Positions 33,515 to 39,262 of a stretch of 39,262 nucleotides of DNA are shown one piece after another. Under the pieces are notes generated by a model. It was not told the DNA's origin and searched no databases. It saw only the letters and a program-made list of their open reading frames with translations. Location of the stretch: the NCBI GenBank assembly GCA_035646535.1, contig DASRPD010000068.1, positions 1-39,262 on the forward strand. Direction: 5' to 3'. Each line of letters starts with the position of its first letter. Positions within the stretch are counted from its first letter, which is position 1. This DNA comes from DASRPD01 sp035646535 (lineage in GTDB: Bacteria; Actinomycetota; Acidimicrobiia; IMCC26256; JANYLB01). Both the position numbers and the translations under genes were made by a program.

Positions 33515-33841
33515 GTGGTCGAGCCGATGGAGTTCCGAACTGAGGTGGTGTGCAGCTTCCGAACCCGATTCGGTGTGATCGACGTCCTCATGGACCTGCC
33601 CGGCGTCGGCGGCTTCGACGTCGTGCGACGCAACGCCCGCCGGTACGAATGGCAGAGAACCGTCATCTCCGTCGCGGCGATCGACGACATCATCACGTCG
33701 AAGGAGACCGCGGACCGGGCCAAGGACCGACGAGCGCTCGACGCGCTCTATGCGGCGCGGAACCACCTGCGCGAGCACGCTGACGACTACGAACTGTCGG
33801 AGCGTGCGCCGGACCCAACCCGCGAGCCGGACGAGACCTGA
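33515..33841 (+). pseudogene. Nucleotidyltransferase-like C-terminal fragment
   Basis: The frame (GTG 33515 or ATG 33527) contains FGVIDVLMDLPGVGGFDVVR and ISVAAIDDIITSKETADRAK, ending with DRRALDALYAARNHLR. This is the C-terminal half of small nucleotidyltransferase-fold proteins found in toxin-antitoxin-like loci. The N-terminal GGxA and DxD-type part is missing; an in-frame stop lies just upstream at 33480-33482. It could be a short intact gene, but a 5'-truncated remnant fits the decayed surroundings better. Confidence 0.55.
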
Positions 33842-33883
33842 GACTCAGGTCGCGGTGGAAGTGGCGGTGCGTGGCGGGGGTAG

Positions 33884-33917
33884 TGCTGTGGAGACGATGG
33901 TGCTGTGGAGACGATGG
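33884..33917. repeat. Perfect 17-bp tandem duplication at the tRNA-like 3' end
   Basis: TGCTGTGGAGACGATGG occurs at 33884-33900 and again directly at 33901-33917. The unit includes the complement of the tRNA acceptor end and start of the T-stem. Duplication at this point suggests a trace of integration, excision or slippage. Confidence 0.85.
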
Positions 33918-33947
33918 GACTTGAACCCACGACTTCTACGTTGCGAA
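33906..33947 (-). other. 3' half of a tRNA-Ala(CGC)-like gene, probable attachment site (copy B)
   Basis: Read on the minus strand: an anticodon-loop sequence TTCGCAA, stem CGTAG, the T-arm GTGGGTTCAAGTCCCAT, then CGTCTCCA as 3' acceptor strand. With the usual 5' strand of an alanine tRNA this would allow a G3-U70 pair, the alanine identity element, and anticodon CGC. The 5' half is not present upstream, so the tRNA cannot be made. 3' tRNA halves are classic target duplications of tyrosine-recombinase elements. Confidence 0.6.
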
Positions 33948-34050
33948 GGTCATCGGGTTGTCTGCTGCCATCGGCTGCGTCCGTCAGGGCTGGTCAGGAA
34001 GATGCGCCGGTCTGCCGGATCCATGGTTCCCGCCCCGTCCGACCGGTTCC

Positions 34051-34070
34051 GTTGCCAATCGGTTGCCAAT
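34051..34070. repeat. Short direct repeat near the tRNA-like fragment
   Basis: GTTGCCAAT occurs at 34051-34059 and 34062-34070, an 11-bp period. Such paired repeats next to attachment cores can be recombinase arm sites; chance is equally possible. Confidence 0.3.
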
Positions 34071-34161
34071 TCGCTTCGGCGTTTCGACCTCGCGGAGGGA
34101 CGTGGACGCCGGCCGGGGAGCAGGGGCGCGGGTCCGTCGCCCCACCTGCGAGAATGATGCC

Positions 34162-34485
34162 GTGGTCAGCGACGCACCAGCCCCGAGAACTGCTGAGGAC
34201 GACTCGGTCGACGCGGATCGTCTCGCGGAGATCTGCCGTCGGTACGGGCTCGCGGAGCTCGCAGTGTTCGGTTCGGCAGCGCGCGGTGAGCTCCAGCCGG
34301 GGAGTGACATCGACCTGCTCTACGTACCGAATCCCGACGCCCATCTCGGCTGGAGGATCGAAGAGCTCGCAGAGGAGCTCTCAGCACTGTACGGGCGGCC
34401 GGTGGATCTGGTGTCGAAACGGCACCTGCACGAACTGCTGCGCGAGCAGATCCTCCAGGACGCACGCATCGTGTATGCAGCGTGA
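34162..34485 (+). CDS. mntA: MntA-type nucleotidyltransferase antitoxin
   Basis: The 107-residue protein (GTG 34162) carries the minimal nucleotidyltransferase motif VFGSAARGELQPGSDIDLLY, with G37-S38 and the Asp pair D49/D51. A further acidic residue is expected near VDLVSK. In HepT/MntA systems this protein inactivates the HEPN toxin by transferring AMP to its conserved tyrosine. The gene overlaps the downstream HEPN gene by 11 bp, the classical arrangement. All catalytic residues visible appear intact. Confidence 0.87.
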   Translation: MVSDAPAPRTAEDDSVDADRLAEICRRYGLAELAVFGSAARGELQPGSDIDLLYVPNPDAHLGWRIEELAEELSALYGRPVDLVSKRHLHELLREQILQDARIVYAA

Positions 34486-34822
34486 TCGTGTCCTCCTGGC
34501 CGAGATGATCGAGGCCGCCGAAGGCGCGATCCCACTGGTCGGCGAACAGACCATCCTCCAACTCGGGCAGGACGAGACACGCCGCGATGCGGTCCTTTGG
34601 AACTTCACGGTGCTCAGCGAGGCCGCGGCGCAGGTCTCCGAGGAGATCCGACTCCGTCACCCCGGTGTCGCGTGGCAGAACCCAATTCGGCTCCGCAACC
34701 GGATCGTGCACGGCTACTGGTCGATCGACCTCGAGATCCTGTACACGACTGCAACGGAGCTCCTACCGGACTTCGTCGCATCGCTGCCGTCCGTGGTCGC
34801 GTCAGAGTTCCCGGACGCGTGA
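34475..34822 (+). CDS. hepT: HepT-type HEPN ribonuclease toxin
   Basis: The 115-residue helical protein contains the HEPN active site R74-N-R-I-V-H79-G-Y81, which fits Rx4HxY. Arg and His form the RNase centre and Tyr81 is the target of AMPylation by MntA. QNPIRLRNRIVHGYW is the usual surrounding. The first half is a HEPN four-helix bundle. Start ATG 34475 overlaps the antitoxin gene. The pair appears complete and could stabilise the neighbouring island. Confidence 0.88.
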   Translation: MQRDRVLLAEMIEAAEGAIPLVGEQTILQLGQDETRRDAVLWNFTVLSEAAAQVSEEIRLRHPGVAWQNPIRLRNRIVHGYWSIDLEILYTTATELLPDFVASLPSVVASEFPDA

Positions 34823-34940
34823 CGGAAGGTCTCGTCCGCGCCACCGGCCGTACCTTCCTCGACGATCGAGCGCGAACCGACATCTTACGGAGCCGCGCAA
34901 TCCGTGCTGTGTCCCCTCGGTGCTCAATGACCACACCGAA

Positions 34941-35150
34941 CTACCCGATTTCGCAAACGCGACGAATCTCTCGAACAATGAGCTCTTCCCGAGCAGCTCG
35001 GAATTGTTCGTAGATTCGTTTGGCCTGATCGTCGGTGAGATCATCGGTCGCGTCCCTCATCGCGGCAAACGGACCACCGTCAAGCAGGTGGGCTGCGAGG
35101 ACCTCGCCTACGTCGGCGCTCGCGAAGACCGCCCGATCTTCTAGGTAGGT
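34941..35150 (-). pseudogene. Unrecognised C-terminal fragment in the mer operon
   Basis: The minus-strand frame ends DDLTDDQAKRIYEQFRAARE then ELIVREIRRVCEIG, a plausible helical C-terminus. Upstream, at about 35150, it runs into the reading frame of a different small membrane protein. I do not recognise the family. It may be the tail of a mer-operon gene whose front was deleted. Confidence 0.4.
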
Positions 35151-35268
35151 TTGAGGCGAAGGGCAGCATGACGCTGTACCCCACACCCACGAACAGCGCC
35201 ACCGTTCCGAAGATGACGAGGTTGACGCGATCGGTGACCACGGTGCGCAGCGGATCCGATGTCGTCAT
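35080..35268 (-). pseudogene. Membrane protein N-terminus, truncated
   Basis: ATG 35268 overlaps the stop of the MerT-like gene (ATGA). The frame gives MTTSDPLRTVVTDRVNLVIF then GTVALFVGVGYSVMLPFA, a clear first transmembrane helix. After about 40 codons it turns into an arginine-rich tail, which is the wrong-frame reading of the fragment next to it. The start signal and coupling are sound; the rest of the gene seems lost. Confidence 0.5.
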
Positions 35269-35543
35269 CGGTGCTTGCGCCTGCCGTCTCCGGCATCGGT
35301 TGGTGCATAGCCATCGTCCGGTGACCACGACCGGCTCCGGCGATTGACGGCGATTACCAGCCCGATGAATGCAAGGAGCACACCCAGCCCGATGACGAAT
35401 CCTCCAGAGATGAAGCCGCCGACGGATGCCAGAACGCCACCGGCGATGAGCGCCGGGGCCGCGCAACACAACACTGCGAGCAGGACGCCGCCGACCGCCA
35501 ACCAAGCGGTGCGGTCTGGTCGAGATCCCGTTCGGTCGCTCAT
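35265..35543 (-). CDS. MerT-like mercury transport protein, small
   Basis: The 92-residue protein has two hydrophobic helices. WLAVGGVLLAVLCCAAPALI carries the vicinal Cys-Cys pair placed as in MerT helix 1, and the second helix is FVIGLGVLLAFIGLVIAV. It ends in a basic, cytoplasmic-looking tail. GGAGAG precedes ATG 35543. It lies 34 nt downstream of merA on the same strand. The role would be to take Hg(II) across the membrane and hand it to MerA. MerT usually has three helices, so this is a short version. Confidence 0.7.
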   Translation of the reverse strand: MSDRTGSRPDRTAWLAVGGVLLAVLCCAAPALIAGGVLASVGGFISGGFVIGLGVLLAFIGLVIAVNRRSRSWSPDDGYAPTDAGDGRRKHR

Positions 35544-35577
35544 GCCGTCTCTCCAGGACTCGTCGCGGATTGTTCGG

Positions 35578-36951
35578 TCAGCTGGCGCAGCACGACAGTT
35601 CTTTCACGTCAGTGGTGAAGCTCTGGGCGGCGAGTTTGAGTCCTTCGTTCATGGTCAGATACGGAGCCCACGTGTCGGCTAGTTGCTCGACGGTCCAGGC
35701 AGCCTTGATGGCGATGGTTGCCGCCATGAGGAGTTCGCCGCCGTGATCAGCCAGCACATGGGCACCGAGCAGTCGGTGCGATTCGGCGTCGGCGACGAGC
35801 TTGACGGCACCGCGGGTGTCGCGATTGGCAATCGCTCGCGGTACTTGCTCGAGGCTGAGCGTGCGAGTCTCGACGACGTGCCCGGAACTGGTGGCTTCGA
35901 TCTCGGTGAGGCCGCTCCACGCCAGTTGTGGTGAGGTGAAGGCCACGTGCGGCAGACCAGTCATGTCGACGTCGTCATTGGTGCCGGTCAGCGCGTTATG
36001 GGCGGCGATCCGGGCGGAGGTCGCGGCGACGTAGACGAACTTCGGGCCAGTGGTGACGTCGCCGGCGGCCCAGACGTTGGGATTGGTAGTCCGTTGAGTC
36101 GTGTCGACTTTGACGTGGCCGTCTTCATCGGTGGCAACGCCAGCGCGGTTCAGGTCGAGGTTCGCGGTTCGAGGCCGTCGGCCGGTCGCAACCAGCAGCT
36201 GGTCGCCGGTCGCCGTGCTTCCGTCTTCGCAGTACACGGTGATTCCGTCCACGGCCTGTTCGACGTTGACGGCCTTCGTGCCACAGCGGGTAATGCCGTC
36301 GTCGACGAGCGCGGCTTCGAGCAGTGTCGTGAGCTCGGGTTCGGCGCTTGGAAGTAGCGGCCCGATGAGAGTGACGTGACTGCCAATGTGGGCGAAGAGC
36401 TGTGCTTGTTCGACACCAACGAAACCCGCTCCGACGACGACCAGTCGCTCCGGTAGGTCGCGCAGCTCCATGGCGGTGGTTGATGTCAGATAGTTGACCT
36501 GGTCGAGTCCAGGCAGGTCGGGCACAGCCGGTTCGGCGCCGGTAGCGATCAGGATGGCATGCGCTGAGAGTTCGCGGTCGTCGATGATGAGTGAGCGTTC
36601 ACGAGCGAAGCGGGCGCGTCCGGTGAGGATCTCGATGCCATGGGTCTTTGCGACGTCGACGTACTTGGCCTGTCGCAGGCCTAGAACCAGTTCGTTCTTC
36701 TGGTCGATCAGATCGCCGAGATCAACCGGTCCTGCGCTGGTGTCCAGACCGGCGAAGCCGTGGTGCGCGGCGCGAGCGGAGATCTCCGACGCGGCAAGCA
36801 GCGTTTTCGACGGGACGCAGCCGATGTTGACGCAAGTGCCACCCAAGGTGGCCTCTTCCACCAGCGCCACCGAAGCACCGAGCGAACGGGCCTCGATGCC
36901 GGCCGCGAAGGCGGCCGAGCCGGAGCCAATAACGAGGAGGTCGTAGTCCAT
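35578..36951 (-). CDS. merA: Mercuric reductase
   Basis: The 457-residue flavoprotein disulfide reductase has the FAD motif LLVIGSGSAAFAAGIEA, the redox pair C40/C45 in GGTCVNIGCVPSK and the NAD(P) motif VVVGAGFVGVEQAQLF. It also has the FAD-closing WAAGDVTTGPKFVYVAA and the C-terminal SCCAS with C454/C455, the Hg(II)-binding pair that separates MerA from other reductases. It reduces Hg(II) to Hg(0). There is no N-terminal heavy-metal domain, common in actinobacterial forms. The MerR-type promoter predicts a transcript starting at ATG 36951; GTG 36957 is an alternative. G+C is lower than in the chromosome to the left. Confidence 0.93.
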   Translation of the reverse strand: MDYDLLVIGSGSAAFAAGIEARSLGASVALVEEATLGGTCVNIGCVPSKTLLAASEISARAAHHGFAGLDTSAGPVDLGDLIDQKNELVLGLRQAKYVDVAKTHGIEILTGRARFARERSLIIDDRELSAHAILIATGAEPAVPDLPGLDQVNYLTSTTAMELRDLPERLVVVGAGFVGVEQAQLFAHIGSHVTLIGPLLPSAEPELTTLLEAALVDDGITRCGTKAVNVEQAVDGITVYCEDGSTATGDQLLVATGRRPRTANLDLNRAGVATDEDGHVKVDTTQRTTNPNVWAAGDVTTGPKFVYVAATSARIAAHNALTGTNDDVDMTGLPHVAFTSPQLAWSGLTEIEATSSGHVVETRTLSLEQVPRAIANRDTRGAVKLVADAESHRLLGAHVLADHGGELLMAATIAIKAAWTVEQLADTWAPYLTMNEGLKLAAQSFTTDVKELSCCAS

Positions 36952-36989
36952 AGACACATCGAACACCTTTCAGTATAGTGGAAGGTCAA
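36951..36989. promoter_or_regulatory. Divergent mer operator/promoter
   Basis: Minus strand: TTGACC (36989-36984), a 19-bp spacer, and GTTCGA (36964-36959) in -10 position. This overlong spacer is typical of MerR-activated promoters. The spacer contains the dyad ACCTTTC (36965-36971) with GGAAGGT (36980-36986). Plus strand: TAGACA (36951-36956), 17 bp, TATAGT (36974-36979), a normal promoter for the regulator gene. The regulator's dyad therefore overlaps both promoters, as in classical mer operons. Confidence 0.75.
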
Positions 36990-37005
36990 GAGGAAAGTTG
37001 CAACC

Positions 37006-37449
37006 ATGAAGATCAGCGAGCTGGCCAGCCGGACCGGCACCACCCCGAAGACCCTGCGCTTCTACGAGGACGCGGGTCTGTTACCCACGCCGGAGCGAGC
37101 CGCCAACGGCTACCGCACCTACCACGGCAGCGCGATTACCCGAGTGCAGTTCGTCAAGGCCGGTCAGGCGGTCGGCCTGACCCTGGCGGAGATCCGCGAC
37201 CTGATGGCCATCCGCGATGACGGCCGGGCACCCTGCAGCGCAGCTATGGAACTGCTCGACGCACAGCTGGCCGATATCACCGAACGGATTCGAGATCTCC
37301 AGGCCATGAAGAAGGACCTCGCTGCACTCCGTGCGCGCGCGCTGGACCTCGACCTGGCCGACTGCACGCCGGAGAGTGTCTGTCACGTCATCAACCCCGG
37401 GCCATGTACCTGCCAGGAACACCGTGAGAGCACGCGAGTCGCGAGCTGA
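37006..37449 (+). CDS. merR: MerR-family mercury-responsive regulator
   Basis: The 147-residue protein has the MerR helix-turn-helix MKISELASRTGTTPKTLRFY and YRTYHGSAITRVQFVKAG. It then has a dimer coiled coil (about 85-112) and a cysteine-rich end with C77, C120, C126, C134 and C136. Three-cysteine Hg sensing uses residues spaced like C77, C120 and C126. GAGGAAAG precedes the ATG by 8 nt. It faces merA with the shared operator between them, so it probably represses itself and activates merA. Confidence 0.88.
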   Translation: MKISELASRTGTTPKTLRFYEDAGLLPTPERAANGYRTYHGSAITRVQFVKAGQAVGLTLAEIRDLMAIRDDGRAPCSAAMELLDAQLADITERIRDLQAMKKDLAALRARALDLDLADCTPESVCHVINPGPCTCQEHRESTRVAS

Positions 37450-37668
37450 GCACATCCGGTTCGCCGGGCGGCAACGCGAGTCGACTGCGCGAACGCCGAT
37501 GCCGACGTTACGGTGCGACCTCGGATGATGATCGACCTTGCAGTGCTGTGAGCGACAGGCATGATCGCCGCTGTGCCCGCCATGTTGTGAACCCCGGGAA
37601 AGTTGCAGGCTCTGATGTGCCTCGGGGCGGTTCAAACACCTCAACGTCGCGCGTTGCACAATGGTCGG

Positions 37669-38067
37669 GTGCTACGCCTGTTATTGATCGCGGTCGGACT
37701 GCTGGTGCTGTCGTGGGCCTTCCTCTTCCTGCTGGCCGCGCGACTGCCAGACGGCAGCCTCAAAGAACTAGCTAGCTTCCTGCCGGACTGCGTGACAACC
37801 GTGCGTCGGCTACGGCGCGATCCCCGCGTACCACGCCGAGCCAAGTTGGCCATCGGCTTCGCCGGACTGTGGGTGCTGTCGCCGATCGATCTGATTCCCG
37901 AGTTCCTACCGGTGATCGGGCCACTCGATGACGTCATCGTCGTTGCGCTCGCACTGCGGTACGCGGCAGGCCAGATTCCGGCGGAGTTGCTCTACGAAGC
38001 CTGGCCTGGTCGACGGTCTGTCATCGAGCGGCTGGTCGGCGATCGTCGACCCGGCGAGATCGGTTGA
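37669..38067 (+). CDS. DUF1232 family membrane protein
   Basis: The 132-residue protein has one N-terminal helix (LLLIAVGLLVLSWAFLFLLA) and the DUF1232 core FAGLWVLSPIDLIPEFLPVI followed by GPLDDVIVVALALRY. The family is small and of unknown function and is frequent in actinobacterial metal or stress loci. Start GTG 37669 is chosen; an in-frame ATG at 37615 exists. It lies 219 bp after merR on the same strand. A role in mercury resistance is only suggested by position. Confidence 0.82.
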   Translation: MLRLLLIAVGLLVLSWAFLFLLAARLPDGSLKELASFLPDCVTTVRRLRRDPRVPRRAKLAIGFAGLWVLSPIDLIPEFLPVIGPLDDVIVVALALRYAAGQIPAELLYEAWPGRRSVIERLVGDRRPGEIG

Positions 38068-38167
38068 GATGTGCGAGGCAGCTGAGCGGGCGCCGTTCAA
38101 CATACGTGAACTACTCCACTCGACCCGGGCCGCCCGGCCGCACGACCGCCGCCGGGGATCGCGAGTC

Positions 38168-38560
38168 TTAGGTGCCCACACCTTCGATGACGGCGCAGCG
38201 GATGCCGGATAGGTGCCGGGGCCTGTCCTGCGCTCGGGTGATCGTGTTCCGGAGCTGGTGAAGATCCGCGATCGCTTCGTCGATTTCTGCGAGCCGTTGC
38301 GCGAGTAACGCGCTGGTGCGGTCGCAGGGCGTGGCGCCACTCTCGGCGAGGCTGGCGATCTCGGCGATGGATTCCAGGGAGAGGCCGAGGCTGCGCGCTT
38401 GCGTGATGAACTGCAGGACCTCAACGTGCAGGTCGCAGAAGACTCGATAGCCAGATTGCGAACGGTCGGCCGCCGGCAGGAGTCCGTTCGATTCGTACAG
38501 TCGGACGGCGCGTCGTGTCACTCCGGCCGCTCGGGCGACTTCCCCGATCGTGTAGCTCAT
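38168..38560 (-). CDS. MerR-family regulator, heavy-metal-responsive type
   Basis: The 130-residue protein starts at ATG 38560 after AAGGAGAG. It shows YTIGEVARAAGVTRRAVRLY and LLPAADRSQSGYRVF, then a coiled coil and only two cysteines, in ATPCDRTSALL and GIRCAVIEG. A C-terminal C-x-VIE element occurs in ZntR/CadR/CueR-like sensors. The metal cannot be assigned. It is divergent from the metallothionein-like gene, whose promoter has the 19-bp spacer expected for activation by a MerR protein. Confidence 0.85.
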   Translation of the reverse strand: MSYTIGEVARAAGVTRRAVRLYESNGLLPAADRSQSGYRVFCDLHVEVLQFITQARSLGLSLESIAEIASLAESGATPCDRTSALLAQRLAEIDEAIADLHQLRNTITRAQDRPRHLSGIRCAVIEGVGT

Positions 38561-38571
38561 CGCATCTCTCC

Positions 38572-38602
38572 TTGACCTTGACACTGCGTGAAGGTCTTAC
38601 CC
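38572..38602 (+). promoter_or_regulatory. MerR-type promoter of the metallothionein-like gene
   Basis: TTGACC (38572-38577), a 19-bp spacer (38578-38596) and TTACCC (38597-38602). A dyad GACCTT (38574-38579) and AAGGTC (38591-38596), 11 bp apart, sits in the spacer. Architecture and dyad resemble those before merA, and the site lies between the second MerR gene and the metallothionein-like gene. Confidence 0.72.
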
Positions 38603-38643
38603 TGCGAAAGGTACCCACCTACGCTCAAGGGAAGGTCAGGAAG

Positions 38644-38793
38644 ATGGCATTCACACAAGGCGAAGTCTACCGCTGCCCCGACAGCTCCTGTGGTTGTGAA
38701 GTCACCGTCACCAAGAGCGCACCACCAGAGTGCGAGGGCACCCAGAACCCGACGTGCTGCTGTGGCAAGACGATGGGGAGGGCCTCGAGCTGA
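38644..38793 (+). CDS. Cysteine-rich metallothionein-like protein (49 aa)
   Basis: The 49-residue protein starts at ATG 38644. It has seven cysteines: C11, C16, C18, C30, C38, C39 and C40, in the motifs YRCPDSSCGCEVTVTK and NPTCCCGKTM. The density and clustering indicate metal-thiolate binding; the CGCEVTVTK/CCCGKxM pattern recalls small actinobacterial proteins annotated as metallothioneins. The Shine-Dalgarno region is purine rich. It lies behind a MerR-type promoter, so a metal sequestration role under metal-dependent control is likely. Which metal is bound cannot be read from sequence. Confidence 0.75.
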   Translation: MAFTQGEVYRCPDSSCGCEVTVTKSAPPECEGTQNPTCCCGKTMGRASS

Positions 38794-38836
38794 CAGCGGG
38801 CTCCGAGACGCGGCTGGCTCATGCACAGCAACGCGT

Positions 38837-38871
38837 TCGGGCCGGGACCCTGGAGTGCGGTCCCGGCCCGA
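38837..38871. terminator. Strong hairpin between convergent genes
   Basis: TCGGGCCGGGACC (38837-38849) pairs perfectly with its complement (38859-38871), a 13-bp stem with a 9-nt loop. It lies between the metallothionein-like gene and the secreted-protein gene, whose transcripts converge. A bidirectional terminator is likely; no long T-tract follows. Confidence 0.75.
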
Positions 38872-38901
38872 TCGCTCGTTGCCTGGGTGGGATGACGGTT
38901 G

Positions 38902-39228
38902 CTAGTTCTGACCCTCTTGCTGGTTGTCGACCTCACCCGGGGGGTCCTCGTGACCGCCAGGACCGTCGGCGTCGGTACCGGACTCGGTCTCGTTCGCGCT
39001 CTGCTCGTTCGAGTCGGCCTTGTCACCCGCTTCGGCCTCGTCGGCCTTCTCGTTCGGGTCGGGGGTCTCCTCGGCTCCGGGGACGTCGGGCGTGGTCTGG
39101 TCACCCTGCTCGACGACCGCAGGGGGCGTCGTCGCGCCCGAGGTCGAGGCCATCGCAACTGCGGTGCCGAGCCCGCCGAATGCGAGGAGCACGGCTCCTG
39201 CACCGATGAGCTTGTCCTTCATCTTCAT
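38902..39228 (-). CDS. Secreted or anchored acidic, low-complexity protein
   Basis: The 108-residue protein begins MKMKDKLIGAGAVLLAFGGL with a hydrophobic signal and a probable cleavage after AVAMAS. The remainder is almost entirely Glu, Asp, Gly, Pro, Asn and Thr, and lacks cysteines. A strong AGGAGGAA lies 6 nt before ATG 39228. No family can be named. The tail is probably disordered and could bind cations outside the cell, but this is speculation. Confidence 0.7.
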   Translation of the reverse strand: MKMKDKLIGAGAVLLAFGGLGTAVAMASTSGATTPPAVVEQGDQTTPDVPGAEETPDPNEKADEAEAGDKADSNEQSANETESGTDADGPGGHEDPPGEVDNQQEGQN

Positions 39229-39262
39229 CGCTGGTTCCTCCTGGTCTTGGGGGCCTCAGCCT

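Noticed and set aside
33906..33985. Complete tRNA gene
   Set aside because: Only the anticodon loop to acceptor 3' strand is present. No 5' acceptor strand or D-arm was found upstream on the minus strand.
33905..34160. Plus-strand open frame beginning METMGLEPTTSTLRR
   Set aside because: This phrase is the antisense reading of a tRNA T-arm and is a well-known source of false proteins. The real genes in that frame begin later.
1..39262. CRISPR array, transposase, integrase or phage structural genes
   Set aside because: No regularly spaced repeats and no recombinase or DDE transposase motifs were seen. The only mobility evidence is the tRNA-like repeats.

Overview
The window is high-GC, densely packed bacterial DNA with many GTG starts, ATGA stop/start overlaps and several genes that look leaderless. 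The gene set (a bL37-type mini ribosomal protein, a WS/DGAT acyltransferase, an MprAB-like two-component pair, a Ddn-like deazaflavin-dependent protein, a P450, actinobacterial-type SerC) points to an actinomycete. Acidimicrobiia would fit, but that is inference. No rRNA, intact tRNA, CRISPR array, transposase or integrase was seen.

Layout. (1) 1-3.3 kb: partial rsmI, a DUF192 gene, a very short YchF-like/TGS protein, an unusually small bL37-like gene, a secreted CapA-type phosphoesterase and an unknown gene. (2) 3.4-6.7 kb, minus strand: an overlapping operon of an Rrf2 regulator with a palindromic operator at its start codon, an NAD(P)-epimerase, a small membrane protein and a FetAB-like ABC transporter. 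(3) 6.8-30.5 kb: chromosomal metabolism. It holds a thioesterase, acetyltransferase, epoxide-hydrolase-like and DapA-like genes, WS/DGAT, a Mo-oxidoreductase with its cytochrome b, serC, a polysaccharide deacetylase, an acyl-CoA ligase, a response regulator with histidine kinase, a HhH-GPD protein, an amidohydrolase, a cation/proton antiporter, a Ddn-like enzyme, nitronate monooxygenase with P450, a sulfatase, a lipoprotein and a hydrolase. Two internally deleted pseudogenes interrupt it. (4) 30.5-34.8 kb: a gene graveyard of truncated oxidoreductase, LivF and nucleotidyltransferase pieces, two copies of a tRNA-Ala 3'-end sequence that look like attachment sites, and then an intact MntA/HepT toxin-antitoxin pair. 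(5) 34.9-38.8 kb: a metal-resistance island with MerA, a MerT-like protein, MerR, a DUF1232 membrane protein, a second MerR-family regulator and a divergently encoded cysteine-rich metallothionein-like protein. Both regulators face MerR-type 19-bp-spacer promoters. (6) The right edge carries a strong terminator hairpin and a secreted acidic protein.

Two themes stand out. Several genes keep recognisable N- and C-terminal ends but have lost their middles, often with a frame change, which suggests repeated deletion or an assembly problem. The metal island sits beside tRNA-derived attachment-like repeats and probably arrived by site-specific integration, although no recombinase lies in the window.
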